In this document: positions 15,410-24,200 of the stretch, piece after piece
Layout: every line of letters begins with the position of its first letter
Position numbering within the stretch: the first letter of the stretch is position 1
Assembly (NCBI GenBank): GCA_017450485.1
Contig: JAFSTN010000019.1
Coordinates: 1-64,000 of the forward strand
Direction: 5' to 3'
Source of the DNA: Lachnospiraceae bacterium
GTDB taxonomy: Bacteria > Bacillota > Clostridia > Lachnospirales > Lachnospiraceae
Length of the DNA stretch: 64,000 nucleotides
The notes under the pieces: model-generated
The model's database searches: none
What the model saw: the letters and a program-made list of their open reading frames with translations, nothing else
Told to the model about the DNA's origin: nothing
Position numbers and translations under genes: made by a program

Positions 15410-15438
15410 AAAATACACCAAAGTCATATCTTTGTCAA
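15410..15438 (-). promoter_or_regulatory. SigmaA-type promoter of the 14853-15353 gene
   Basis: On the minus strand there is a perfect -35 TTGACA (15433-15438), a 17-base spacer and a -10 TATTTT (15410-15415). The candidate operator follows directly downstream. Confidence 0.65.
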
Positions 15439-15457
15439 GGACACGGGAACCGATGCA

Positions 15458-16879
15458 TCAGCCGAATGTATATGTATGCTTGCCCTGTTTTTTGGACTCA
15501 TACAGCGCTGCATCAGCCTTTTCATAGAGATGTTCCTTATCATTTACGCTTTTGCCGTTGACTATACCGACACTGATCGACGCAGCCGGCAATCCGTCAT
15601 CGGGGTTTCCCAGCTCGTCATTTATCTGAGTTATCTTGGACTCTATCAACCTCCGCTGCATACCGGCGGCATGCACCATGAATATAACGAACTCATCTCC
15701 TCCCATACGGCATATACAATCATCATCCCGGAAAACACCCTGTAGTATACGAACAAGCTTGATAAGTATCTTATCGCCTGTTTCATGACCATATGTATCA
15801 TTAATACCCTTGAAGTTGTCCACATCAAGCATCATCATACAAGTGGTGGACAAGTCCAGATTATCCATGAATACATCATATCCCGCGCGGTTATATGCTC
15901 CGGTAAGTTCATCATGACAAACCTTATAATTCAGCCGCTCCAGGCTGGTCTTATTACGGGAGTACATTCTGTTGTAAGCCAGTGCAAGATATCTGAACTC
16001 ACTGGCTCCGATCTCGGGGATAGGACGGTCAGACCGTATGCTGTCCGCAGCCTTAAGGATCGGATTGATCCCCAGATGTGTAGTCAGCCACAGCATAAAG
16101 ATAATACCTGTCGCATGAATTATGATTATGATCCGAACGAAGTTCAGATTTTCTTTCAGTTTTCCGAGTTCAGTCTCTTCGGTTTCCCGGGCAAGCTTGT
16201 CAATTTCATTCAGGCTTTCCTGCATCTCCGTACGTATCCGGTCCTTCTGCTCAAAATAGTCATCATTCAGGACCAGCTCGGTTGCATGGCTCAGTTTATT
16301 AAACGGGGAAAGTGCGGCATCTTCCGGAGTCAGTTCAACGCTGTCAAGCACCTCGGGATAATCGGTATAGCCCTTGGCATCGATCACAAGGCGCATCGCA
16401 TAGTATTCCTGGTTCATCAGATCCATGGAACTGTCCATGGCGGCCTGGAGACGTGCGACTGCAGCATCGGTTCCGGTACCGGCAGCCAGTCTGTCCACCG
16501 CCTCCTCCCGCCGGTTGGATTCAAATGCCTCTGTAAAATATTGATTAAGAAACCGGATGTCTCCGCTGATGGTAAATCTCTGTACCTGTTCGGTCAGATA
16601 ATCCGAAGCATCCATGAGTTCACGTGCGGCATCCTGGAACTCCATGCTTTCCTTATATGCCGCCGTGATCCTCAGAAAAGAACTTGTAAGATGAAACGTT
16701 GCATAAACAACCGTTCCGGACACTAGTATCAGGATAATTATCAACATGATATGGATCCTGCGCAGAGACAGATCTTTTTTCAGTTTGCTGACTATATCCT
16801 TCATTGTGGGTATCAATGCGATACAACGGTTACATCCGATACATTTTTCGTTAGTCTCCACCAAGCTCATACTTATCAT
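15458..16879 (-). CDS. Membrane diguanylate cyclase (GGDEF) with a remnant ferredoxin-like N-terminus
   Basis: A 473-residue protein that makes c-di-GMP. Two membrane segments (about 41-63 and 250-272) flank an extracytoplasmic helical sensor domain, followed by a GGDEF domain (about 315-473) with an intact RMGGDEF near 390 and an RxxD inhibitory site (RDDD) five residues before the signature. Before the first membrane segment lies CIGCNRCIALIP (Cys13, Cys16, Cys19), which matches the start of a 4Fe-4S ferredoxin motif except that the fourth Cys is Ile. No second cluster motif follows. ATGs at 16879 and 16870 are both possible starts. Confidence 0.88.
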   Translation of the reverse strand: MISMSLVETNEKCIGCNRCIALIPTMKDIVSKLKKDLSLRRIHIMLIIILILVSGTVVYATFHLTSSFLRITAAYKESMEFQDAARELMDASDYLTEQVQRFTISGDIRFLNQYFTEAFESNRREEAVDRLAAGTGTDAAVARLQAAMDSSMDLMNQEYYAMRLVIDAKGYTDYPEVLDSVELTPEDAALSPFNKLSHATELVLNDDYFEQKDRIRTEMQESLNEIDKLARETEETELGKLKENLNFVRIIIIIHATGIIFMLWLTTHLGINPILKAADSIRSDRPIPEIGASEFRYLALAYNRMYSRNKTSLERLNYKVCHDELTGAYNRAGYDVFMDNLDLSTTCMMMLDVDNFKGINDTYGHETGDKILIKLVRILQGVFRDDDCICRMGGDEFVIFMVHAAGMQRRLIESKITQINDELGNPDDGLPAASISVGIVNGKSVNDKEHLYEKADAALYESKKQGKHTYTFG

Positions 16880-16922
16880 CCATCAAGTAAGAAAAACAAG
16901 GTCTATGCTTTCAGGTCTTATC

Positions 16923-17495
16923 TTACTGCTTATTGAGTACACTCTTCAGTGGTTTCCAGATGATAAAGAAATATACAAAACCGATAAGCGCCGTAACAAA
17001 CTGCGTGATAGAAAAAGTCGTCTGGAATACGGGCATCTTCTCCCTGATCGGAGATGCTTCGGGAATAAACGTCGGAAGCAGCCATAGAGAAATGGTCAGT
17101 CCCATGAAACAGCCTTTGGCGAGAGCGGATAAAACAGCCATGATCACGGAACGGACATTTATAAAAGAACCTTCTCCGGATATGGCCGGTTTGAACAGAA
17201 AATGAACCATCACGACCAGAACTGCGTTTCCCAGCATAATGAGCGGGATGATACCGGGAACTGCATTCATCACAGGCGAAGATGCGATGATAAATGCCGT
17301 AACGGGTGTTATGACTGCCAAAATGATGCCCCACATAAGGCCCGCCGTTACTGCGGCCAGTATCAGGCACAGATTAATGATCGGTCCGGTGATATATACA
17401 CTAAAGGTCTTGAATATCTGGCTTGCGATACATACCGCCAAAAGGACAGCGGTTACTGCGATCTGTTTTGTAAGAGGTGTTTTTGTGTCATTCAT
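16923..17495 (-). CDS. ECF-type transporter substrate-specific (S) component
   Basis: A 190-residue integral membrane protein with about five to six helices. It begins with a short cytoplasmic tail and a helix of the type ITAVLLAVCIASQ, as in S-components of energy-coupling factor vitamin transporters. A Shine-Dalgarno AAAGGAG lies upstream. No ECF ATPase or T-component genes are in the window, so it presumably uses a shared module encoded elsewhere (group II). It lies 21 bases after the EAL fusion gene and 43 bases before the GGDEF gene, so it is probably co-transcribed with both. The substrate is unknown. Confidence 0.75.
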   Translation of the reverse strand: MNDTKTPLTKQIAVTAVLLAVCIASQIFKTFSVYITGPIINLCLILAAVTAGLMWGIILAVITPVTAFIIASSPVMNAVPGIIPLIMLGNAVLVVMVHFLFKPAISGEGSFINVRSVIMAVLSALAKGCFMGLTISLWLLPTFIPEASPIREKMPVFQTTFSITQFVTALIGFVYFFIIWKPLKSVLNKQ

Positions 17496-17516
17496 TTTCA
17501 GTTTACTCCTTTAGTT

Positions 17517-19868
17517 TTATTCATTCACGCTGATACTCTGAAGCCCACCCGAGAATGAAGTATTCTCTGGTCTCGCACCGTATAAAACGGGCGTTCCGGA
17601 TGCAAGCTTGATATTACAGATCGAAGTCTTCGACTTTATGGTGGCGTTCATATCCCTGGTGCCGAGTGCAAGCACATTATTCCCTTCGCCGCGCAGATTG
17701 ATCACGGATTCTGTAAACCTGATAACCACATCTCCTTCAGTGGCCCCTATCAGATAGAGTTCCTGACCGTTGGCAAGTATGGATACTTCACTGTCGGATA
17801 TCTCTATATTGCCGCTGCTCTTACCCACGCCGCCTATGGCAGCGATATGGGATCCTGCACACAGAATATTCATATTCGCATTTCTGATGAAGGTATGCTG
17901 GTCACCCTCCATGCTGCCTATGCCTATGCCCTTCTCTATCTTGACGTCCAGCTGGATCTTGCAATCCATGATCTCTATCAGCGGCTTTCCGCTTACTGCA
18001 CCCAGCGCAACGGCCTTGCCGCTGGCAGGCTCTATCCTGACCATACCCGAAAGAATATGCACACCGCTGTTTCTGCCGAAGCAACCTCCGCCGATGCCTA
18101 TCCCTTCATCTGCTTCCACAAGGATATCCAGAGCTCCTGTGCCCCGCCAGGTAATATCTCCGACCTCGGAATTGCATGCATTGCCTATGGCGAAGCTGGA
18201 TACGCCCTGTGATCTGATCTGCAGATTACCGTCACCTTCTATGATCAGTTTACTGCTGTCAGGCACACGTATACCGTATTTTTTCATACGGCTCTCACCC
18301 TCAAGGACCAGTGTCAGCTCACTGCCTGTGCCGATCTCGATACATGGCAGCTGCTGCGTACTCTCAATAAATACATCTCTGATGGTCAGCCGGCATTTCG
18401 TACCGTCCTTTATCTTGATAGACATCTCAGCCGAATAGCCGGTATTACCTACCAGAGTAAACTCTTCCTGTTCGATCAGGATGCCCGTGTATTTCTCCAG
18501 AGCCAGTCTCATGATCGGGAGCTCTCTTTCTCCGTTTACGGTATAGATGCGTCTGACTTCCAGATTCGTACCCTTGACGGAGGATGCTATGATCTCCGAA
18601 CGTATATCCGAATCTATGGATTCCAGGACATCGAATGAAGGTCTGGCAGTATAGTATCCCTGTATATAATCGACACCGAGTTCTATTACGGCTTTGAGTT
18701 CCGCGCTCGTCTCAACACCCTCTGCAAGTGTTTTGACTCCGTTTGTCTTGGCAAATTCTATAATGCTCTTAACGAAATGTTGCTTCTTGGTCTCCTCATG
18801 GATATTGGACACAAGCAGCCGGTCGATCTTGAGGAAATTCGGCAGATAGCTCAAGAGACTCGAAGTGTTGGAATACCCGGTACCGAAATCGTCTATAGCC
18901 AGTCCGTACCCATCTCTGGCACTTCTTTCAAGCAGAACGGAGAGTTCCCGGTCCTTAAACTCGGTATTCTCCGTGATCTCTATCACTACATTAGGCAAAT
19001 ACTCGCTGTATTTCCTCAGTAGGTCGTTATAATCCTTCTTATTTAACTGTGAACCGGGAATACTGTTGATAAATATCTTCCTGTCGCCGAACGCCGTGAG
19101 TCTCTGAACGTAGAGGTCCATGACATTGAACATCGTCTGTTTCTCAATGGTATAGAGAAGATTCTTACGCGTGGCACAGTCAATAACTGCCATCGGGGAT
19201 ATATTGACGCCGGCATCGGTCCTCATCAGGGCCTCATATCCCGCAATCTCTCCGGAAGCGGCATCCACTATGGGCTGAAAGGCATAGCTGAACTGATTAC
19301 CGGCTATGATCTCCATGATGATGTCGTCTCCCGCTACCGCCATGTCCTCCGGCACGGAATAAGTCAGCATCTCGGGAAGCATTTCAAGCTCAACTACATT
19401 AAGATCCCTACCTGATACCATCAGCTTATCGGTAAATCCGGTCTCCGCAAATCCCATTTCCTTAAATGCTTTCAGTGAAAAATCATTATCCGCAGACAAA
19501 AGGATCGTCACTCCGGTAGCCTTCAACAATTCAAAAGCATATTTAAGTGCCAGTGAGACCATTCCGAATCCGTATCCGTGACCGTAACATGACGGATTCA
19601 GAAGGAAGAATCCCATCCGAAGCTTGTTCAGATCATTATTCGAATAACGGAGTGTGATATAACCGACCAGCTTATCGTCATCTGCAGCAATCAGCTGAAA
19701 TATCGTCTTATCATCGAAAGCCTTCCCTGAAAAAGCGTTAAAAGTATCTACGTCTAAAGGGTAATCACCCAGCTCACCCAAAGACCATTCAATAAACGTT
19801 TTCTCTGAATCGATCCATGAGACCACTTCGGGGGCATCAGTATTCTTATAAGGTCTTAATCTGAGCAT
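17517..19868 (-). CDS. GNAT - EAL - repetitive beta-domain fusion protein (c-di-GMP phosphodiesterase)
   Basis: A 783-residue soluble protein with three parts. Residues 1-165 look like a GNAT acetyltransferase of the RimJ/RimL type (NPSCYGHGYGFGMVSLALKYAF forms the acetyl-CoA loop). Residues 185-430 are an EAL phosphodiesterase with EALMR (about 210), FINSIP, EITEN, DDFGTGYSN (about 322), KID, AEGVE (about 380) and QGY, all key residues present. Residues 440-783 are rich in short beta-like repeats with GIGIGG, AVALGA, GIGIGS and IAAIGG turns, like a right-handed beta-helix. A Shine-Dalgarno AGAGGA precedes the ATG. It probably degrades c-di-GMP in response to a bound or acetylated ligand. Confidence 0.85.
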   Translation of the reverse strand: MLRLRPYKNTDAPEVVSWIDSEKTFIEWSLGELGDYPLDVDTFNAFSGKAFDDKTIFQLIAADDDKLVGYITLRYSNNDLNKLRMGFFLLNPSCYGHGYGFGMVSLALKYAFELLKATGVTILLSADNDFSLKAFKEMGFAETGFTDKLMVSGRDLNVVELEMLPEMLTYSVPEDMAVAGDDIIMEIIAGNQFSYAFQPIVDAASGEIAGYEALMRTDAGVNISPMAVIDCATRKNLLYTIEKQTMFNVMDLYVQRLTAFGDRKIFINSIPGSQLNKKDYNDLLRKYSEYLPNVVIEITENTEFKDRELSVLLERSARDGYGLAIDDFGTGYSNTSSLLSYLPNFLKIDRLLVSNIHEETKKQHFVKSIIEFAKTNGVKTLAEGVETSAELKAVIELGVDYIQGYYTARPSFDVLESIDSDIRSEIIASSVKGTNLEVRRIYTVNGERELPIMRLALEKYTGILIEQEEFTLVGNTGYSAEMSIKIKDGTKCRLTIRDVFIESTQQLPCIEIGTGSELTLVLEGESRMKKYGIRVPDSSKLIIEGDGNLQIRSQGVSSFAIGNACNSEVGDITWRGTGALDILVEADEGIGIGGGCFGRNSGVHILSGMVRIEPASGKAVALGAVSGKPLIEIMDCKIQLDVKIEKGIGIGSMEGDQHTFIRNANMNILCAGSHIAAIGGVGKSSGNIEISDSEVSILANGQELYLIGATEGDVVIRFTESVINLRGEGNNVLALGTRDMNATIKSKTSICNIKLASGTPVLYGARPENTSFSGGLQSISVNE

Positions 19869-19969
19869 CTTCTATCCTCTGTAATCAGACTTCACTGATT
19901 CCATATCGGCATCCGAATCTGATTACTTCATACACGAAAAGCTAAAAAGCAGCATAAATTGTAACAGAT

Positions 19970-19999
19970 TTTACGTTTAAGTGCCATACATGATACACT
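19970..19999 (+). promoter_or_regulatory. Candidate extended -10 promoter of the fliB-like gene (leaderless)
   Basis: TTTACG (19970-19975), an 18-base spacer and TACACT (19994-19999) preceded by TGA, forming an extended -10. The ATG at 20007 begins 7 bases after the -10 box and no Shine-Dalgarno is present. Confidence 0.45.
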
Positions 20000-20006
20000 T
20001 TATTTT

Positions 20007-21173
20007 ATGAAGATCAGGCAGATTTCCTACTTCGAAAACTTCAAATGTCTGGAGGGAAAATGCGGGGAGACCTGTTGCATGGGTTGGCTCATTCCGCTGG
20101 ACGATGACGATATCGCCCGCTACAAGGCCGAAAAGAGTGTCCTGCTCAAGACACGGCTTCTGCTGGCCATGTCCGAGCACTCTGTACCCGTCTTCAACTC
20201 ATCCTGCGGCGAGTGTACCTTCCATGGCAAAAACGGTCTATGTTCCCTCCAGCTGGCACGCGGTCACGAATACATACCCGAGACATGCCGCTCATATCCA
20301 CGCTATTATCGCAACTACGGGGATTTCGAGGAGCGTTATCTGGACCTGTCATGCCTGGAAGCCTCCAGGAACCTCGTCAGGCATGCAGATGAACTGATGA
20401 TCACGGAGACCGAGGGCCCGGAGGACTGCGAGAAAACGATGACCAACGACGACAGTACCTTTCTGAACACTCTGGTATCGATCCGGGCTTCATTCACGGA
20501 TGCATTGCAGAAGGTACGCACCTACGACGAACTCATATCCGTACTGTATGCCATCGACTCCTATTCCGCTGATCTGCAGAATGCGTATCTGCACGGGGAT
20601 GAAAGTTATTATGATATGCATCCGTTCGGTGTGGAGTTATCCGGAGGGCCGGATTCGTCCGGGGGACCGGTTCATTTGAATAACGCCCGTCATATATTCC
20701 CATTGTCCGCCGGAGAAGTCGACTCCCTTGCACATACCAGCCTGTACCACAACAGACTTAAGAAAACCAACCCGAGGCTGTATGAGCTATTTCAGTTGTA
20801 TTTCAGGAAGTATTACAGGGATGTGGCGAGCGAGAACGGCTGGAAAAGGGCCTGCCGCGAGCTTACGGAAGAATATCCGGAGACTGTAAAGTACCTCCGG
20901 GCATACTACAGCTACTATCTGTATCAATATTGGCTTAAAACATATGAGGATTACAGCTTCCTGCGGAATGCGAGGCTCGGGATCATACATACGTCAATGC
21001 TGCTGCTCATGACCGTGATGTATGTAAAGAAGCACAGATCACTCAGCCCCGAAGAATTCGCCCATGTCTGCACGGTATATAACCGCAGGGCCTTCTTCAG
21101 CGAGGACCTGATAAACGACATGTACAGAGTGCTGGATCAAAGGTGTGAAGGAGCATTCACTCCCACGGTATGA
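20007..21173 (+). CDS. FliB-like protein (flagellin lysine-N-methylase family)
   Basis: A 388-residue cytoplasmic protein with the cysteine-rich N-terminus typical of FliB: Cys14, Cys19, Cys23 and Cys24 in FKCLEGKCGETCCMGW, then SSCGECTFHGKNGLCSLQ and PETCRSYPR, and a later LSCLEA. FliB methylates flagellin lysines in Salmonella and probably binds an Fe-S cluster. No flagellar genes are near, so the actual target may differ, as with many standalone clostridial homologues. The start ATG lies 7 bases after a probable -10 box, which suggests a leaderless mRNA. It is divergent from the GNAT-EAL gene. Confidence 0.8.
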   Translation: MKIRQISYFENFKCLEGKCGETCCMGWLIPLDDDDIARYKAEKSVLLKTRLLLAMSEHSVPVFNSSCGECTFHGKNGLCSLQLARGHEYIPETCRSYPRYYRNYGDFEERYLDLSCLEASRNLVRHADELMITETEGPEDCEKTMTNDDSTFLNTLVSIRASFTDALQKVRTYDELISVLYAIDSYSADLQNAYLHGDESYYDMHPFGVELSGGPDSSGGPVHLNNARHIFPLSAGEVDSLAHTSLYHNRLKKTNPRLYELFQLYFRKYYRDVASENGWKRACRELTEEYPETVKYLRAYYSYYLYQYWLKTYEDYSFLRNARLGIIHTSMLLLMTVMYVKKHRSLSPEEFAHVCTVYNRRAFFSEDLINDMYRVLDQRCEGAFTPTV

Positions 21174-21226
21174 GCGCATGCAGATAACGTGCACTATTCT
21201 TTATGAAAAGTTTATAAGCTGTTTCA

Positions 21227-21255
21227 TTGCTAAAACGTTTTACTGCATTTATAAT
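21227..21255 (+). promoter_or_regulatory. SigmaA-type promoter of the RND gene (leaderless)
   Basis: -35 TTGCTA (21227-21232), a 17-base spacer and a perfect -10 TATAAT (21250-21255), then 7 bases and an ATG at 21263. An in-frame TTG at 21227 coincides with the -35 box, which argues against it as the start codon. Confidence 0.65.
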
Positions 21256-21262
21256 TCACAAT

Positions 21263-24200
21263 ATGTCGAAGTTCAGTGTTAAAAAACCCTTCACCGTACT
21301 GGTGGGTGTCATAGTAGCCATCGTACTTGGGGTAGTCAGTATGACAAAGATGCAGCTCGATCTCCTGCCGGAGATCTCGCTTCCGTATCTGCTGGTCATA
21401 ACAACTTACCCCGGTGCCAGTTCCGAGAAGATCGAAGCCGAGATATGCGAGCCCATGGAAAGCTCATTGGGCACCATCACCGGTATCAAGAACATATACA
21501 GTATCTCCAACGAAAACTACGGCATGGTACAGCTCGAGTTCACAGATGATACCGATCTGGACAGTGCCATGGTCAAGGTATCCAGTGCCCTGAATACCCT
21601 CCAGCCTTATCTGCCCGATGATGCGGGCGTTCCCTCTATTATAGAGCTGAGCACCGATATGGCCGCCAGCGTATACCTGGCTGTCAGCATGGACGGCATG
21701 GAGATGGACGAGCTCTCACAGTTCATCCGCGATGATGTGACTCCGTACTATGAGAAGCAGGCCGGTGTGGCAAGCGTATCCACTCTGGGACTTGTGGATA
21801 AGACCATTCAGGTAGAGCTGAATCCCGCTAAAGTCGATAAACTCAATGATAAGATACTCGCCACGGTCGATGATACATTTGCGTCAGCCGTCGAACAGCT
21901 CGAAAAAGCCGAACAGCAGCTTCACGACTCCGAAGATACCATCAAGGATAACAAGGCCAAGCTGGCCGAATCACAGCAGGAACTCAACGACAGCAAGCAG
22001 GACCTGATAGACGGTCAGAATGAACTCAATGACTCCAAATCAGAGCTGGACAAGAACAAATCTGATCTGGCCAACAGCCGTGCGGATCTGGAAAAAGGCG
22101 AAACCGAGCTCAACGACAAGAAAGCCGAAGCCAACAGACAGATGGCAGACTTAAGCTTCCAGCTCGATCAGGCCTCGGCTCAGGTGGCCACGCTCAAAAC
22201 TCAGCTGACACAGGCCGAAGCACAGCTTCCCCAGCTTAAGAGCGGGCTTAATCAGATAAACAGCGGGCTGGAGCAGATAAACGGCGCTTTGGATGCTATT
22301 CAGGCTGCAGAGACAAACGGCACGACTATTGCCTCACTGGAAAGTAATATGACCAATACTCAAGCTGCTCTGGAAAATGAGATAGCCAAATCGGATGACG
22401 AACAGAATGCCGACCTTATAAAGCAGTATCAGGATGCTCTGGAACAACTCGGAAAGCTCAAAGCCCTCATGGAAAAGAAAGATGAGTTCCAGTCGCAGAA
22501 ATCCCAGCTCGAATCCCAGAAAACCGGTCTGGCAACACAGGTGACCACTACCGAAGCCACTATCTCCGCTCTCAAAAGTGCCATAGACGAGGCTCAGGGG
22601 CAGGTCGAAAGCGGATATACGGAGCTCGAACGTTCGAAGCTCGAAGCCGCCGAGTCCATCGGCAGTGCAGATGCACAACTACAGATAGGCAAGACCCAGC
22701 TCGAATCTGCCCAGGCTCAGCTCGATTCCGCAAAGGACCAGCTCGAATCCGCTCAGGAGCAGATCGATACCGGTTGGGATCAGATAGCTGACGGTCAGGA
22801 ACAGATCGACGAAGGCTGGAAATCCATAGCCGACGGTGAGGAGCAGCTTCAGGACGGCTGGGATGACTATAACGACGCTGTGAAATCCTACGAGAAGCAG
22901 AAAGCGGAGGCACAACATAACGCCAACGCCAACCAGCTGCTCACTCTGGAAGCGCTGACAGGGCTGATCTATGCCCAGAACTTCGAGATGCCCGCGGGCT
23001 ACATAGACGATAAGCTCGACAACTCCTGGCTGGTCAAGATCGGTCAGAACTACGAAGAAGTATCCGAACTCGAAAACATAGTCCTTACCAATATAAACAA
23101 AGTAGGCGATGTAAAACTCGGTGACGTGGCGGACATCACCGTTATCGACAACTCCGAGGACTCGTATGTACGTCTTGGTAATCAACCGGCTGTTATTTTA
23201 TCCATATTCAAGACAAGTACGGCAGGTACCAATGATGTCAGCAAGACCATCACCCGGGCATCCGACGAGCTCATATCCATGCACCCGGGCGTCAATGTGA
23301 CCACACTGGTTGACATGGGTGATTATATCGACCTGATCGTGAAGAGCATACTCCAGTCCATGGCTATAGGTGCCGCGCTTGCCATAGTGATACTTGCTCT
23401 TTTCCTTAAGGACTTCAAACCCACTCTGGTCGTGGCCATAAGCATTCCCGTCAGCGTACTGACGGCCCTGGTATGTATGTATTTCTCACATATATCACTC
23501 AACATGCTCTCCCTCTCGGGACTGGCGCTGGGCATCGGCATGCTTGTGGATAACTCCATAGTCGTCATAGAGAATATATACAGACTCAGGAACAGAGGCA
23601 TTGAAGCTCCGAGGGCTGCTGTACAGGGAGCCAGACAGGTAGCCGGAGCCATCACAGCTTCCACTCTGACTACAGTGTGTGTGTTCCTGCCTATGATCTT
23701 CACATCCGGTCTGGTCAATGATCTGCTGACTCCCATGTGTCTGACCATAGTCTTCTGCCTGATGGCTTCACTGCTGATCGCATTGACGGTCGTACCCGCT
23801 GCGGGATCAACTCTTCTGCGCAGCTCCAAGCAAAAAGAACACAAGTTATTCGATAAAGTCATGGGATGGTACGGCAAAGCCCTTGAGTTCTGTCTGGCCC
23901 ATAAATACGTACCGATCCTGACCGCTCTGAGCCTGCTCGTCCTCTCTGGACTCTTGGTATTCCGCATGGGTATAGTAGTCATCCCCGACATGACCATGAA
24001 CCAGCTTCAGGCTACGATAGAGTATTCCGAAGAAACCACCCGTGAGGAAGCATACGATCAGACAGATGCCGTAATAGACAGACTGCTTGCCATAGACGGC
24101 ATCGGATCAATCGGCGTGCTGGCCGGAGGAGATGAGACGCTGATGGTATCCCAGGCAGCCGAGAACCCCGACAACTTCCGGACTATGTCATTCATGATGA

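Noticed and set aside
19869-20006. c-di-GMP riboswitch between the divergent EAL and FliB-like genes.
   Set aside because: No GEMM-type core is visible; the gap is explained by a promoter and a normal Shine-Dalgarno for the EAL gene.
21227-21262. TTG start codon 12 codons upstream of the RND ATG.
   Set aside because: The TTG is the first part of a -35 box (TTGCTA) spaced 17 bases from a perfect TATAAT that ends 7 bases before the ATG at 21263, so translation from the TTG would lie upstream of the transcript.
21890-22930. Tandem or CRISPR-like repeats in the RND gene.
   Set aside because: The repetition is at protein level (coiled-coil heptads with varied codons) and there are no constant repeats with unique spacers.
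23570-23600. Loss of a proton-relay Asp in the RND protein (VDN instead of VDD).
   Set aside because: From family knowledge, VDN is common in RND exporters of Firmicutes and does not imply inactivity.
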